Source: Phycisphaerales bacterium
Lineage (GTDB): Bacteria > Planctomycetota > Phycisphaerae > Phycisphaerales > SM1A02
Direction: 5' to 3'
NCBI GenBank assembly: GCA_030748805.1
Contig: JASMLG010000015.1
Location: 1 to 38,516, forward strand
Length of the DNA: 38,516 bases
The notes under the pieces: generated by a model
Databases searched by the model: none
The model's input: only the letters and a program-made list of their open reading frames with translations
Told to the model about the DNA's origin: nothing
Position numbers and translations under genes: made by a program
In this document: in pieces, positions 24,965 through 33,484 of the stretch
Layout: the number at the start of each line of letters is the position of its first letter
Numbering within the stretch: position 1 is the first letter of the stretch

Positions 24965-25516
24965 ATGTCCGAACCAACTGACAATCCACAATTAATCCAC
25001 AACGCTCTGCGGTCCCTTCCGGCTGCTACTTTCGTATTGACCTGTTGTCACGACAGATTTCGTGATGGAATAATTACTCAATGGGTACAACAGTGCTGCA
25101 CAGAACCACCAATGCTGGTGGTTTCTTTATGTAAGGGGCAGCAAATAGAGCCAATGCTTAGAGACGCAAGGGCTTTTGCTCTTTGCAAAGTAAACAAAAG
25201 TGACAGAAGAATTACTCGACTTTTCGGTAGAGAACACGACAAAGATGATGATCCATTTCTATCTATAGAAACACAAACCTCATTAACTGGAATGCCTATA
25301 TTAAAAAACTCGAAAACTTGGTTTGACTGCAAACTTGAAGGACACCTTTCTCCAGATGCTGACTGCAGACTTTACTTAGGTCGAGTTGTAGCAGTAAAAT
25401 TTGAACCGTCGGTTGGGAAAAAATCAAAAGACACAGCAATAATTCAACCACCAACAAATGTACAAAGAAAAAAGAACAAGACATCAATCTCTACAGTTGC
25501 AAAATATAAGCCCTAG
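24965..25516 (+). CDS. Flavin-reductase-like FMN-binding protein
   Basis: The 183-residue protein looks like the flavin reductase-like domain (FMN-binding split barrel): LRSLPAATFVLTCCHDRFRDGIITQWVQQCCTEPPMLVVSL is the family's opening, where a flavin-binding T/S stretch is replaced by I-I-T-Q-W-V. The middle follows with ALCKV (usually FavnvL) and the LYLGRVVAVKF end strand. These proteins use NAD(P)H or bind FMN for redox. Cysteines are frequent (about 9), unusual for the family, but the role is unclear. The basic tail after residue 155 is likely disordered. ATG 24965 is chosen because homology begins shortly after it; the frame extends to 24785. It ends one base before the convergent gene. 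Confidence 0.8.
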   Translation: MSEPTDNPQLIHNALRSLPAATFVLTCCHDRFRDGIITQWVQQCCTEPPMLVVSLCKGQQIEPMLRDARAFALCKVNKSDRRITRLFGREHDKDDDPFLSIETQTSLTGMPILKNSKTWFDCKLEGHLSPDADCRLYLGRVVAVKFEPSVGKKSKDTAIIQPPTNVQRKKNKTSISTVAKYKP

Positions 25517-26563
25517 TTACAGCCTCATTAATAAACCATCAACAAACCTAGTCGGTGAAGCATAAGATCTAACTTTCAAAGATTGATTTTTGGATTCTTT
25601 TTTTGAATTCTTAGAATCATTAACAAGATCAATAATCCAACTACTCGAATCAAGTTCATCTCTAGACCAAGCAATTAGATGTCCAATCATTGGAGTACTT
25701 GACACAGGATGATTAACACTTACAGTGAGTGGAACATCCTCGCAGGCAACAGTAACTGTGTCTAGAACACCATAAGACACATCAAAAGGTGCAGTATCAG
25801 GTACCCACACACAGTTGGAAGCCCTAACTACATCCACCGTTCTTAGTGATCTGTGAACACCATGAACATTGTCTACTAAACCATAAGATTCTACCGACAT
25901 TAGTAGTTGGGGTCTATATTTGTAAGATTCAGGAATAACAAAATCAATCTGTCTATCAATAGTATTCAAACGAAACATCATCGATAAGATTTCTTGCCAA
26001 GAAGATTGGTTTCCAACAATAGAAATCACAAAAGAGTTTTGTTCAATGTTCAACAATTCTCTAGCGCTTCTTTTATCAACGCTCAAAACTGTTGGAACAA
26101 CACCTACAAGTGGTTCCGAAATAGATGACTCAAAAACACCCAGTTCACTCAGACGCTTAGAACAGTTCCAATTAGTCGGAACAATCTTCATTTTGTTAAT
26201 ACCAATTGAACCTGATAAGTCAATTTCGTCAACTATTCCCACAATTGAACCATCTAGATTAAGATTGCTTACTAGAGTAGTAGCGTGCCATCCCCAAGAA
26301 ACAATTTGCATTGTTGCTTTTCCATAAACTTTGTTAATCAAGTTATGCAATCGTCTTGTTAATGTGTTAGATGAATTAATTGGTCCGCTAACAGAACCAA
26401 GTACATCTATTCCCATATTTCTCAAATTAACAACTTCAGCGTGATCACCAATCACAATTACTCTATGTTCTCCACCTATATGAGACATCGACAACCTCAA
26501 CAATCCAATAAACCCACTGGATGTTGTTGTGTGAGAAGGAGTAATTAGGTGCAAAGTATGCAC
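25517..26563 (-). CDS. Possible glycosyltransferase-like protein (GT-B type)
   Basis: I place this 348-residue protein near GT-B glycosyltransferases with low confidence. It begins with a Rossmann-like pattern, MHTLHLITPSHTTTSSGFIG, which fits the N-terminal opening of GT4-like enzymes (the substrate-loop glycine and serine), followed by a helix ending GGEHRVIVIGDH. A second domain starts near VISIVGNQSSWQEIL, where GT4 usually has a strand-loop-helix (ilfvGrl...). The usual E-x7-E motif is not evident. It starts with GTG, 2 bases after the upstream lipoprotein stop, so it belongs to that four-gene operon. The tail is Ser/Lys-rich (residues 314-330). Activity is unproven. Confidence 0.5.
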   Translation of the reverse strand: MHTLHLITPSHTTTSSGFIGLLRLSMSHIGGEHRVIVIGDHAEVVNLRNMGIDVLGSVSGPINSSNTLTRRLHNLINKVYGKATMQIVSWGWHATTLVSNLNLDGSIVGIVDEIDLSGSIGINKMKIVPTNWNCSKRLSELGVFESSISEPLVGVVPTVLSVDKRSARELLNIEQNSFVISIVGNQSSWQEILSMMFRLNTIDRQIDFVIPESYKYRPQLLMSVESYGLVDNVHGVHRSLRTVDVVRASNCVWVPDTAPFDVSYGVLDTVTVACEDVPLTVSVNHPVSSTPMIGHLIAWSRDELDSSSWIIDLVNDSKNSKKESKNQSLKVRSYASPTRFVDGLLMRL

Positions 26564-26565
26564 TT

Positions 26566-27216
26566 TTATTTCCGATTTAAATTTTCACCTAGGCGCCCAA
26601 TATTGTGGTCATAAAACAGTTTAGCCACTGAATCACCTATTTCTTCTGCTAATTCCTCTGTCAGTGATCGAATTTCACCTGACGATTCTATTTGGTGAGG
26701 ACTGACTCGCTTAATTGATGCCGTTACTTGATGTGCTGCTTGTTCTAAGGGGAACAGTCGTTTATTGTTTTGACAATCTAAAACCCTTACAGTACAACTT
26801 GCGCGTGGATTGGCAGTTTTCCCATCACTTGTTAGCCCAAAAGCAGACATTTCAACGTAAATGAGAACGGAAGCATCCACTGCCTTACCCAACTCGCCCA
26901 TAGAGAGCGGATCGTTATAGCGGTCATTGGCAGCACTAACTCTAAAAATATCTCTCGGAGAAATCATAGTGTTGACAATTTTCTTAACCAAGAGATCATT
27001 TGTAATTCGATCTGCTATCACCATTTTAAGGCGAGCTGGATGCATCACATTTCTTCTGTCATCAACGAAAACCACCGTTCTGACATCAGACAACTTGTAC
27101 AAGGCGAGTTGTTCTGGATCTGGTGACACAATATATGCTGCTACTGCAGCAATGTTGCACGAAGTCATAGTCGAACAACTAAGTAATAAAATGATTAATG
27201 CTATGATTGATTTCAT
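26566..27216 (-). CDS. Predicted lipoprotein B, related to its neighbour
   Basis: The 216-residue protein has a lipoprotein signal with lipobox MTSC (Cys20). The mature part contains a central VDASVLIYVEMSAFGL segment that matches in pattern the RVIYIDLQEFRL of the upstream lipoprotein gene, and both have a preceding A/S-x-E-I/L-x-K-x-x-x-V helix, so the two are probably paralogues. The N-terminal part (VRTVVFVDDRR) and the long helix near the C-terminus (SLTEELAEEIGDSVAKLFY) also align in outline. The family resembles small planctomycete lipoproteins of unknown function. It overlaps the upstream gene by ATGA. Confidence 0.75.
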   Translation of the reverse strand: MKSIIALIILLLSCSTMTSCNIAAVAAYIVSPDPEQLALYKLSDVRTVVFVDDRRNVMHPARLKMVIADRITNDLLVKKIVNTMISPRDIFRVSAANDRYNDPLSMGELGKAVDASVLIYVEMSAFGLTSDGKTANPRASCTVRVLDCQNNKRLFPLEQAAHQVTASIKRVSPHQIESSGEIRSLTEELAEEIGDSVAKLFYDHNIGRLGENLNRK

Positions 27217-27887
27217 GTTTCCAATTCTGGGCGGTATCTATCTGGGTATTTCGGTTCTTTGTGTAAGTAAAATAACCAAGAGGTTTTCTTGATAAATTCG
27301 CTTAGAAGCCCTGTCATTATTTTATTTTCAGATGCTTCCTCCCTACTTAATACACTTGGTTTGTTTGGAAAAGTTGCATCAATATAGTATGTCTCTGTGA
27401 AACCATCTTGTTCATAACTATTTGCTTCAATAATTCCAATTATTGCTGAACTCATGCCTTCCCATAAAAATTGATTACCCGGTGGGGTTAGACGAAATTC
27501 TTGCAAGTCAATGTAAATAACTCTATCTACATTTAGTTGTTTTGTTATTTCAGAAGATGCCATGGCTGACCATTGTGGAGTTTCAAATTGCCATCTAGCA
27601 ACATAGGTTGGATTCAGAACCCTTGCACTTGGAACATGTTTTGCAATACGAGCAGCAACTGCTTCGGCTATTGTGTTTGAGACATTTGGATGTTCATAGT
27701 GAATCGATAAATCAGTTGAGATAACCACAGCAATCTTCATGTCATCAAGTAGATATTCCGCTTCTTTTTCAATTATTTTTTGATCTTCATGTGCTTGAGC
27801 CATCGCTCCACCGAAACCAATTATTGAACACCCCGTACAAATCAAACAAACGAACAAAATAGTTATAGCGATAGAAACTTTACTCAT
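27213..27887 (-). CDS. Predicted lipoprotein A
   Basis: The 224-residue protein has a lipoprotein signal: MSKVSIAITILFVCLICTGC with lipobox CTGC (Cys20). After it comes a small glycine-rich segment (IIGFGGAMAQ) and a charged helix. Then follows a domain with MKIAVVISTDLSIHY, VARIAKHVPSARVL, and VDRVIYIDLQEFRL, probably a small alpha/beta fold. The C-terminus is charged with several prolines. It overlaps DUF2752 by ATGA and lipoprotein B by ATGA. Together with lipoprotein B it suggests a duplicated periplasmic component attached to a membrane, perhaps the outer one. I do not recognise a named family. Confidence 0.75.
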   Translation of the reverse strand: MSKVSIAITILFVCLICTGCSIIGFGGAMAQAHEDQKIIEKEAEYLLDDMKIAVVISTDLSIHYEHPNVSNTIAEAVAARIAKHVPSARVLNPTYVARWQFETPQWSAMASSEITKQLNVDRVIYIDLQEFRLTPPGNQFLWEGMSSAIIGIIEANSYEQDGFTETYYIDATFPNKPSVLSREEASENKIMTGLLSEFIKKTSWLFYLHKEPKYPDRYRPELET

Positions 27888-28351
27888 AAAATACCTCTGT
27901 GTACGAGTATTTTATACACCCACGATAAAAGGGAAACCACAATAACAAGAATAATAATCTTTGATGGCGGAAACCTGTAAAACAACGCTTGATACGAATA
28001 ACCAAAAATTAGAGTTCCAAGTGCTGCAATAGCAACAATTACAGCAATAATCGCTGTAATCATACCCATGGGCTGGGCTTCAAACGCAGATATCAAATCG
28101 CCTCGCACTGTGTATGCCCAAGCAGTGGTCATGCCACATGTTGGGCAGGGAACATCTGCGGCTAGAATCCATCCGCATGATGGGAGACCAAGTTGCTGAT
28201 GGGTTCCAACCCCTTTACTCGAGGGGCTGAGGAAGAAAGCAACACACAATATTGCTATTAAAGAAATCGCTAAACCAAGAGCATGCAATCTTCTTGAACG
28301 CTCCGACTTAACCGGCATCCTCAATTCGTTTAGATTTTCTTCGCTCTCCAT
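27884..28351 (-). CDS. DUF2752 membrane protein
   Basis: The 155-residue protein has the DUF2752 signature CPTCGMTTAW (DVPCPTCGMTTAWAYTVRGDLISAF, with the C-x-x-C and the following RGD-like region), followed by hydrophobic helices (GMITAIIAVIVAIAALGTLIFG and IIILVIVVSLLSWVYKIL). An N-terminal helix lies near ALGLAISLIAILCVAFF. DUF2752 proteins are small inner-membrane proteins of unknown function, common in Planctomycetes and Bacteroidetes. The start is unsure: GTG 28372 and ATG 28351 are in frame, and ATG 28318 is possible. I chose 28351. It is first in an operon with two lipoproteins and a possible glycosyltransferase. Confidence 0.85.
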   Translation of the reverse strand: MESEENLNELRMPVKSERSRRLHALGLAISLIAILCVAFFLSPSSKGVGTHQQLGLPSCGWILAADVPCPTCGMTTAWAYTVRGDLISAFEAQPMGMITAIIAVIVAIAALGTLIFGYSYQALFYRFPPSKIIILVIVVSLLSWVYKILVHRGIL

Positions 28352-28411
28352 AATTGGTACAGGATACCCCACTTATGTAATCACCACGTAAACATCTAGT
28401 ATGATGATTAG

Positions 28412-29377
28412 ATGAAATGGATTGATGGCCATATCGACCTTGCATACGTTGCTCTACAAGGACGTAACATCCTAAAAAAATGCAGTAAAGGTAGTAATCA
28501 GTGCATATCCATTCCTGATCTTGAACAAAGTCCTATCCAAACATTCTGCGGCACAATTTACTCCTCTCCAAGAGATGGAGTATGCGGATACGGTTCAATT
28601 GATAACTTAGAAAAGGCCTCTTCTGTAGGGATAAAACAATTAGAAATCTACAACAAACTTGAACAACAAGGTCATATATCTATTCAACGAACTGGTTGTA
28701 CACTTGACGATTACCTTTCAGTATTACTTCTGATGGAAGGTGCTGACCCAATCACAAAGCCCAGCGATGTTACATGGTGGAAATCGCAGGGTCTAAGAGC
28801 AGTTGGATTAACGTGGTCAGCTGGAACTCGATATGCAGGGGGAAACAGTAGCGGTGGCCCAATCACATACTCAGGAATTGAACTCATCTCAGCTCTTGAT
28901 CAAGAGAAAATTGTTCATGATGCTTCTCATCTTTCAGATGCAGCATTCGATGGTCTAATTAATAATGCAACTGGCAAAATTATTGCTAGCCATTCAAACA
29001 GTAGAGCCGTTCTTAATAGCAAATCAGAGCGGCACCTAAATGATGACCAAGCAAATGAAATATTTAAAAGAGGAGGAGTTATTGGGTTAAATCTTTGTAC
29101 CCAGTTTTTGTCACCGACCTTCGACAAAGATAATTACACCGCTTCGATAGATGACTGTGTTTCACACATTATGCACTACTGTGAGATCGCTGGTAATAAA
29201 ACACAGGTGGCACTAGGAAGCGATTTTGATGGCGGATTCTCAACCAAATATTTACCCGACAATCTTAAACACCCAAATCAAATGTGCAATCTGACAGATG
29301 CGCTTAAAAAAGCTGGATTTACCAACGAAGAACTTGATTCATTTGCTCATGGTGCTTGGATGAAAATATTTAGTTGA
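28412..29377 (+). CDS. M19-family membrane dipeptidase (renal dipeptidase-like)
   Basis: This 321-residue protein is a zinc dipeptidase of family M19. The metal ligands are His7 and Asp9 in DGHIDLAY. A Glu ligand probably comes from LLLMEGADPI, and the two later histidines from DASHLSDAAF and IIASHSNSRA. ALGSDFDGG near the C-terminus is the family block with the catalytic Asp. GLTW in the middle is also typical. No signal peptide is seen, so it may be cytoplasmic, as for bacterial M19 enzymes acting on dipeptides or D-amino acid peptides. A TATGAT box lies only 7 to 12 bases before the ATG and there is no Shine-Dalgarno, so the mRNA could be leaderless. Its end overlaps the convergent gene by 8 bases. 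Confidence 0.92.
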   Translation: MKWIDGHIDLAYVALQGRNILKKCSKGSNQCISIPDLEQSPIQTFCGTIYSSPRDGVCGYGSIDNLEKASSVGIKQLEIYNKLEQQGHISIQRTGCTLDDYLSVLLLMEGADPITKPSDVTWWKSQGLRAVGLTWSAGTRYAGGNSSGGPITYSGIELISALDQEKIVHDASHLSDAAFDGLINNATGKIIASHSNSRAVLNSKSERHLNDDQANEIFKRGGVIGLNLCTQFLSPTFDKDNYTASIDDCVSHIMHYCEIAGNKTQVALGSDFDGGFSTKYLPDNLKHPNQMCNLTDALKKAGFTNEELDSFAHGAWMKIFS

Positions 29378-30521
29378 GAGGCACACAAAAAGTACCAACT
29401 TTTCCGTCAACTTCAACTTCAGTAAGAAGATGTAATCGAATCCCGCTACCATGCAAATCAGCAACCGAAACCGCAACATCAGCAAAGAGGTGTTGTACCG
29501 GCGAATTGCTTTTATTAATTTTCACTCCACCACAAGCCATAGCTATCAATTTGTAGTGACGTACTACCCATGAGGAAACAATTGCAGCATCACGCAAATC
29601 ATTTGAGTTAGCGAGGACGTGTAAACATCCATTACTATCTACCGCTAATTCTACATGTTCATGCTCTGGGCAACGTGGTGAAATTTCAAGCAATCCATCA
29701 ACATAAGATGTATAGGATTTTACTTCTTGAGTTTCAAATTCTACTTCTTCTGTTTCTACCGGCATCTCAAAGGGGGCTTCTTTTTCTGGAACCACAACAA
29801 CGGGTTCACTTAGGTGTTCAAAACGCTGAGTGGGTTGCAGTTGCTCTTCTTCTTTTTCGCTATTTCTAATTTTACACATTAAATCAACAACGTTACTACC
29901 ACGATTAAAACTCACCTGTGAGATAACATTGCTTGAACTTCCCATAGCAGGTAATGGTTGTCCAATCTCAACAGTAACACCAAGTTGATGATGTGACGTT
30001 TGCACAATTCTGCCTGCTGCCTCATTTGCAGCACGTTCTTCGGCACCAACAATAACAAGTCGAACAGGAGGGAATATAGAATCATCACCAGATGCTGAAA
30101 TCAATCCCTTCAATAGTCGGTAGGCCCCAACAACCGCTGCCTGATCTGCTCCAGACAATAAAGTTACTCTATCTGCATCACAGTGTAATAATGACGTAGG
30201 ATCTGCATCAGTTGGTGGTTGAACAATCCAATGAACTGATTCACCTCCAACTCTACGAATAACATCTTCCAGACAGTTGCAATCAGTTAAATCAATATTC
30301 CCGTTTCCAATTGCTGCCACATCAATTGTATTTTCGTGCATCCTCACAAGAATTGACATTCCCCCAAGTGTTTCACGACCTGCGTAGGGAACAAGCCACA
30401 GCGCACCTTGAACTGGAAGATGGGCTGGCAACAGTAATTCTATTGAAGCAAGATTTGCATCTTCTTCAACCGTAGTAAACATTGAAGCAAGTTGCGCATA
30501 TTGTTCAGAACTTGGTGACAT
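29370..30521 (-). CDS. ParA-associated protein with degenerate MinD/FlhG-like fold
   Basis: I do not recognise this 383-residue protein by name. Residues 90-200 (HWIVQPPTDAD, LLHCDADRVTLLSGADQAAVVGAYRLLKGL, PPVRLVIVGAEERAANEAAGRIV) look like the later half of MinD/FlhG/ParA ATPases: the D-x-V-x-L-x-T strand, the A-Y-L-K helix and the following RLVVN strand. There is no P-loop, so it would not bind ATP the usual way. Residues 215-275 are acidic and low-complexity, then a beta-rich C-terminal domain follows (PEHEHVELAV, MACGGVKI). Its start overlaps the ParA gene by 17 bases. It may be the partner or regulator of the ParA. Fold inference is mine. Confidence 0.6.
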   Translation of the reverse strand: MSPSSEQYAQLASMFTTVEEDANLASIELLLPAHLPVQGALWLVPYAGRETLGGMSILVRMHENTIDVAAIGNGNIDLTDCNCLEDVIRRVGGESVHWIVQPPTDADPTSLLHCDADRVTLLSGADQAAVVGAYRLLKGLISASGDDSIFPPVRLVIVGAEERAANEAAGRIVQTSHHQLGVTVEIGQPLPAMGSSSNVISQVSFNRGSNVVDLMCKIRNSEKEEEQLQPTQRFEHLSEPVVVVPEKEAPFEMPVETEEVEFETQEVKSYTSYVDGLLEISPRCPEHEHVELAVDSNGCLHVLANSNDLRDAAIVSSWVVRHYKLIAMACGGVKINKSNSPVQHLFADVAVSVADLHGSGIRLHLLTEVEVDGKVGTFCVPLN

Positions 30522-31434
30522 CTGGGTTCTCGGTTGGTGTTATACGACCAACAACAGATGGTGATTGGGAGTCCAATGAAAACAACCCAACTCTTCGTGC
30601 AAGTTCAGCAGCACGCCCCCCACCACTGTCAGCGATTTGCACAATCGGTGCTGGTGGAGAATAAATCTCCTCTAACCAGCACACAAGTGACTCAAAGTCC
30701 TGATCCGCTTCACTGCCTTGAGCAAAATCAATTACTGGTTGACCAAAACTTGCTGCTTCTCTAAGTGTCTCATGGTCTCTAATTACAGTAGGAGCAACTT
30801 CTGGTGAAAACGACTCTTGAAGACGATGCAACAATTTCCGAGCCAGTGGTGAGGGTCGGTGAATTGAGGGGATAATCCAGCAAGGAATCGTTTTACCAAT
30901 TCTTGCAATCAGAGCATCAATTGTCTTTCGTTGTCTTCTGGCTCCTCTTAGGGAAAAATAACCCGTTTCAACTGGGATAAGAGCCTCATTTGCAGCTCGA
31001 AGGGCGTTGTATGTTAATAAACCGATGTTCGGTGGACAATCAATAACACAACGATCAAAATCATTTCTCCATAATCCGAGTAGACTTTCAAGGCGTCGAT
31101 CTCGGTCAGGCAACTTTTGTAATCTCCCGCCTGGAGCTTCTAAAGTTGTCAACATCATCGTACTAGGCACCAAACTGAAATTGTTCGATATTTCCCACAA
31201 ATATGTTTCTTTGTTCAACAATTCATCGTGCATAGCAACCATCGCATCGCCAATATCTTTTTCAATTTGCTCCTCTGGAACCCCAAGTCCCGCAGCGCAG
31301 TGTGACTGTGGATCCATATCCACTAATAGTGTCTTCAAGCCACGTCTAGCGTATACAGCAGCTATGTTAATCGCTGTTGTCGTCTTTCCACATCCCCCTT
31401 TTTGGTTCACAATTGCAAATGTTCGCACAGGCAT
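30505..31434 (-). CDS. ParA/MinD-type ATPase
   Basis: This 309-residue protein is a Walker-type partitioning ATPase. The deviant Walker A is KGGCGKTTTAINIAA (residues 9-23), Walker A' is VDMDPQSHCAAGLG, and Walker B is FDRCVIDCPPNIG with the D-C-P-P motif. ParA proteins move DNA or large complexes on the nucleoid or membrane. There is no ParB gene and no parS-like site visible nearby, so it is more likely an orphan positioning ATPase than the chromosome segregator. ATG 31434 was chosen as the family start (MPVRTFAIVNQKGG); TTG 31464 is an in-frame alternative. It overlaps its downstream partner gene by 17 bases. Confidence 0.9.
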   Translation of the reverse strand: MPVRTFAIVNQKGGCGKTTTAINIAAVYARRGLKTLLVDMDPQSHCAAGLGVPEEQIEKDIGDAMVAMHDELLNKETYLWEISNNFSLVPSTMMLTTLEAPGGRLQKLPDRDRRLESLLGLWRNDFDRCVIDCPPNIGLLTYNALRAANEALIPVETGYFSLRGARRQRKTIDALIARIGKTIPCWIIPSIHRPSPLARKLLHRLQESFSPEVAPTVIRDHETLREAASFGQPVIDFAQGSEADQDFESLVCWLEEIYSPPAPIVQIADSGGGRAAELARRVGLFSLDSQSPSVVGRITPTENPDVTKF

Positions 31435-31504
31435 CCTCTCATGGCTCCAATAAAGAACCGACAATTTCTTATCGGAACCCTAAGCAGTTTTCCTTGAGTT
31501 CACA

Positions 31505-32614
31505 TCAACTACTAGATGCACCTACTGATGCCCAAGCTAAACCGATGGAGCCCGAGTCAACACTGTCTACAATTATTACTCCATCAGTTGATGGCAGTAC
31601 TAATCGTAAAGTCGAATCAACATTTTTCTTATCTTTCTTCATCAAATTGATCAACTCGCCAATTGCTACAGGTATTGGAAGACGTGTTGGCAAACCTAAT
31701 TTAGTAAGTAATTCTCTGGTTTTATCTACATCGTCAGAATCGACAAGACCAATTACTTCAGCACAAGAAACCGCAGCACATATTCCAATTGAAACCGCTT
31801 CTCCATGAAACAAAGATAATTCAGGTAGAGGTTCAATTGCATGGGCGAAAGTATGCCCAAAATTCAACAACGCCCTATTCCCTTGTTCTCTCTCGTCATT
31901 GGAAACGATTTCTGCTTTAATCGCTGCGCTTTGACTAACAAGTTCAACCATCGTTTCTGAATCGCGCCCTAGAATACTTTCTACATTTTTTTGAATATAA
32001 GACATTAAATCATCATGGCCAAGCATTGCATGTTTTACACATTCTGCAAGGCCACATCTAAACTGGCGATCGTCTAGGGTTTTAAGTGTTTCAACATCAG
32101 AAACTACCAGATTCGGTTGCCAAAAAGAACCAGCAAGATTTTTACCGAGAACTTTTGAGCCATCTATACGCTCAACTGTTAAATTTACTCCTGTCTTACC
32201 ACCAATAGAAGCATCAACCATTGCTAGCAAAGTTGTTGGAACTTGAATTAATGGAACACCTCTCATAAATGTTGCTGCGGCAAATCCACCAACATCTCCA
32301 ACTAAACCTCCACCAACTGCAATTACAGGACACAGTCGGTCACAACCATGTTCAAGCATTGCCGACCATATTGCTTGAATTGAATCAATGGTCTTGTTCG
32401 ACTCCAAGGCAGTCAATGAACAAGCGTTTACCTCTTCATCAAAACTCTGCAGTGCTTGAATCCCATGAGTTGTTTCAATATTGTCATCAAGAACAAAAAA
32501 ATACTTTGAATTTGGAACAACTTTACTTACAAGAGATCCAAGATTAGACAAAATCCCAGAACCAATATTTATGTCATAAGACCTATCTTCAAGTGAGACA
32601 GAGACCGTTTTCAT
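31505..32614 (-). CDS. aroB: 3-dehydroquinate synthase
   Basis: AroB turns DAHP into 3-dehydroquinate, the second step of the shikimate pathway, with NAD and a metal. The 369 residues have the NAD-binding glycines in AVGGGLVGDVGGFAAATFMRG, PTTLLAMVDASIGGKTGVN, the metal-binding Glu (LAECVKHAML), and the two metal-binding histidines in LNFGHTFAHAIE and SLFHGEAVSIGI. All the family blocks are present. Its start overlaps the upstream membrane protein by ATGA. The remaining shikimate genes are not in the window. The next gene downstream (parA) starts 70 bases later. Confidence 0.97.
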   Translation of the reverse strand: MKTVSVSLEDRSYDINIGSGILSNLGSLVSKVVPNSKYFFVLDDNIETTHGIQALQSFDEEVNACSLTALESNKTIDSIQAIWSAMLEHGCDRLCPVIAVGGGLVGDVGGFAAATFMRGVPLIQVPTTLLAMVDASIGGKTGVNLTVERIDGSKVLGKNLAGSFWQPNLVVSDVETLKTLDDRQFRCGLAECVKHAMLGHDDLMSYIQKNVESILGRDSETMVELVSQSAAIKAEIVSNDEREQGNRALLNFGHTFAHAIEPLPELSLFHGEAVSIGICAAVSCAEVIGLVDSDDVDKTRELLTKLGLPTRLPIPVAIGELINLMKKDKKNVDSTLRLVLPSTDGVIIVDSVDSGSIGLAWASVGASSS

Positions 32615-33333
32615 GATTCGCTCTCCGATTCTTCATACATAGAAGCAAGTGCTTCCGCTGGATCTTCTGGAAGTGAGCCAGAGGATTCATTTATCGCCTC
32701 AAGAACTTCGTTCGTTTTTACATGCAGTACGCTCTTGCCAACGAAAGAACTTTTTTTTACTCGGCCAAGAACAAAAACCACTACTGATGCTACTGCAATT
32801 ACAGGCAATAACAGAATTGGTGTTGGAAATTCGTTGGCTGTTTTAAACTTATCTAATACTTTTGATGTTGTCACAAACGTAGGGTACATTCGCAAGCGGT
32901 TGTCGCGTGAAGTTAAAGAGATGGTTTTGTAAAACCGGGCAGGTACCCGAATTCTAGATTTCAGGTCGATGTTTATATCGCCAACTACATACAAAATAAA
33001 TGGGTTTCCTTCTTCATCTCTTACAAACCACTCTTGTGAGGATTTCCAAGTTGATGGGAGTTCTTCCATTTGTTCAATCATGCCAGAAACCATAAAAAGA
33101 TTACCCCTGAAAATTGATGGATTCTTCTTAATCAATGACAAATCCGATTTTTCTGTAGTTGTAACAGTCGAGTCCCACATACGAACATGGTTAGAGAGTA
33201 CTGAAAAACCCTCATCCAAAGTATCCTTACCATCAGATGTGACTTCCAAACGATGATAATCCTCTTTTGTTAGCGGAGGTGGTTCACCAATTGTTGACAA
33301 AATTGATAAAAATAGCCCTACTTCGATTACCAT
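32611..33333 (-). CDS. Predicted membrane protein with extracytoplasmic domain
   Basis: The 240-residue protein has an N-terminal signal-like helix (VIEVGLFLSILSTIG), an extracytoplasmic domain of about 150 residues (GNLFMVSGMIEQ, WFVRDEEGNPFILYVVG), then a single membrane helix (PILLLPVIAVASVVVFVLG, near 180-198) and a cytoplasmic tail rich in Ser and Glu. I do not recognise a family. ATG 33333 was chosen: the longer frame reading up to 33480 is the complement of tRNA-Glu and cannot be coding. It overlaps aroB by ATGA, so translation is probably coupled. Topology prediction is mine. Confidence 0.75.
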   Translation of the reverse strand: MVIEVGLFLSILSTIGEPPPLTKEDYHRLEVTSDGKDTLDEGFSVLSNHVRMWDSTVTTTEKSDLSLIKKNPSIFRGNLFMVSGMIEQMEELPSTWKSSQEWFVRDEEGNPFILYVVGDINIDLKSRIRVPARFYKTISLTSRDNRLRMYPTFVTTSKVLDKFKTANEFPTPILLLPVIAVASVVVFVLGRVKKSSFVGKSVLHVKTNEVLEAINESSGSLPEDPAEALASMYEESESES

Positions 33334-33389
33334 ATTTGAAGGATACACGCAGCAGCAATCCTGTGAGTAAGGTATCATTCCCCGCCAAA

Positions 33390-33463
33390 GGTCCCATCGT
33401 CTAGTCAGGTCAGGACACCAGGTTTTCATCCTGGGAACAGGGGTTCGAATCCCCTTGGGATCA
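33390..33463 (+). tRNA. tRNA-Glu (anticodon TTC)
   Basis: A 74-base cloverleaf: acceptor GGTCCCA with TGGGATC, D-arm ending CAGGTCAGGA, anticodon stem CCAGG/CCTGG with loop TTTTCAT (anticodon TTC), T-stem AGGGG/CCCCT with loop TTCGAAT, discriminator A at 33463. One G-T wobble in the acceptor. CCA is not encoded. A TATCAT box at 33373-33378 is a likely -10. It matches the bacterial tRNA-Glu consensus closely. Confidence 0.97.
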
Positions 33464-33484
33464 TTACAAAAAGGGAGCAACCTA

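Noticed and set aside
33334..33480. Upstream extension of the membrane protein gene across the tRNA
   Set aside because: It is the complement of tRNA-Glu; the signal helix begins at ATG 33333.
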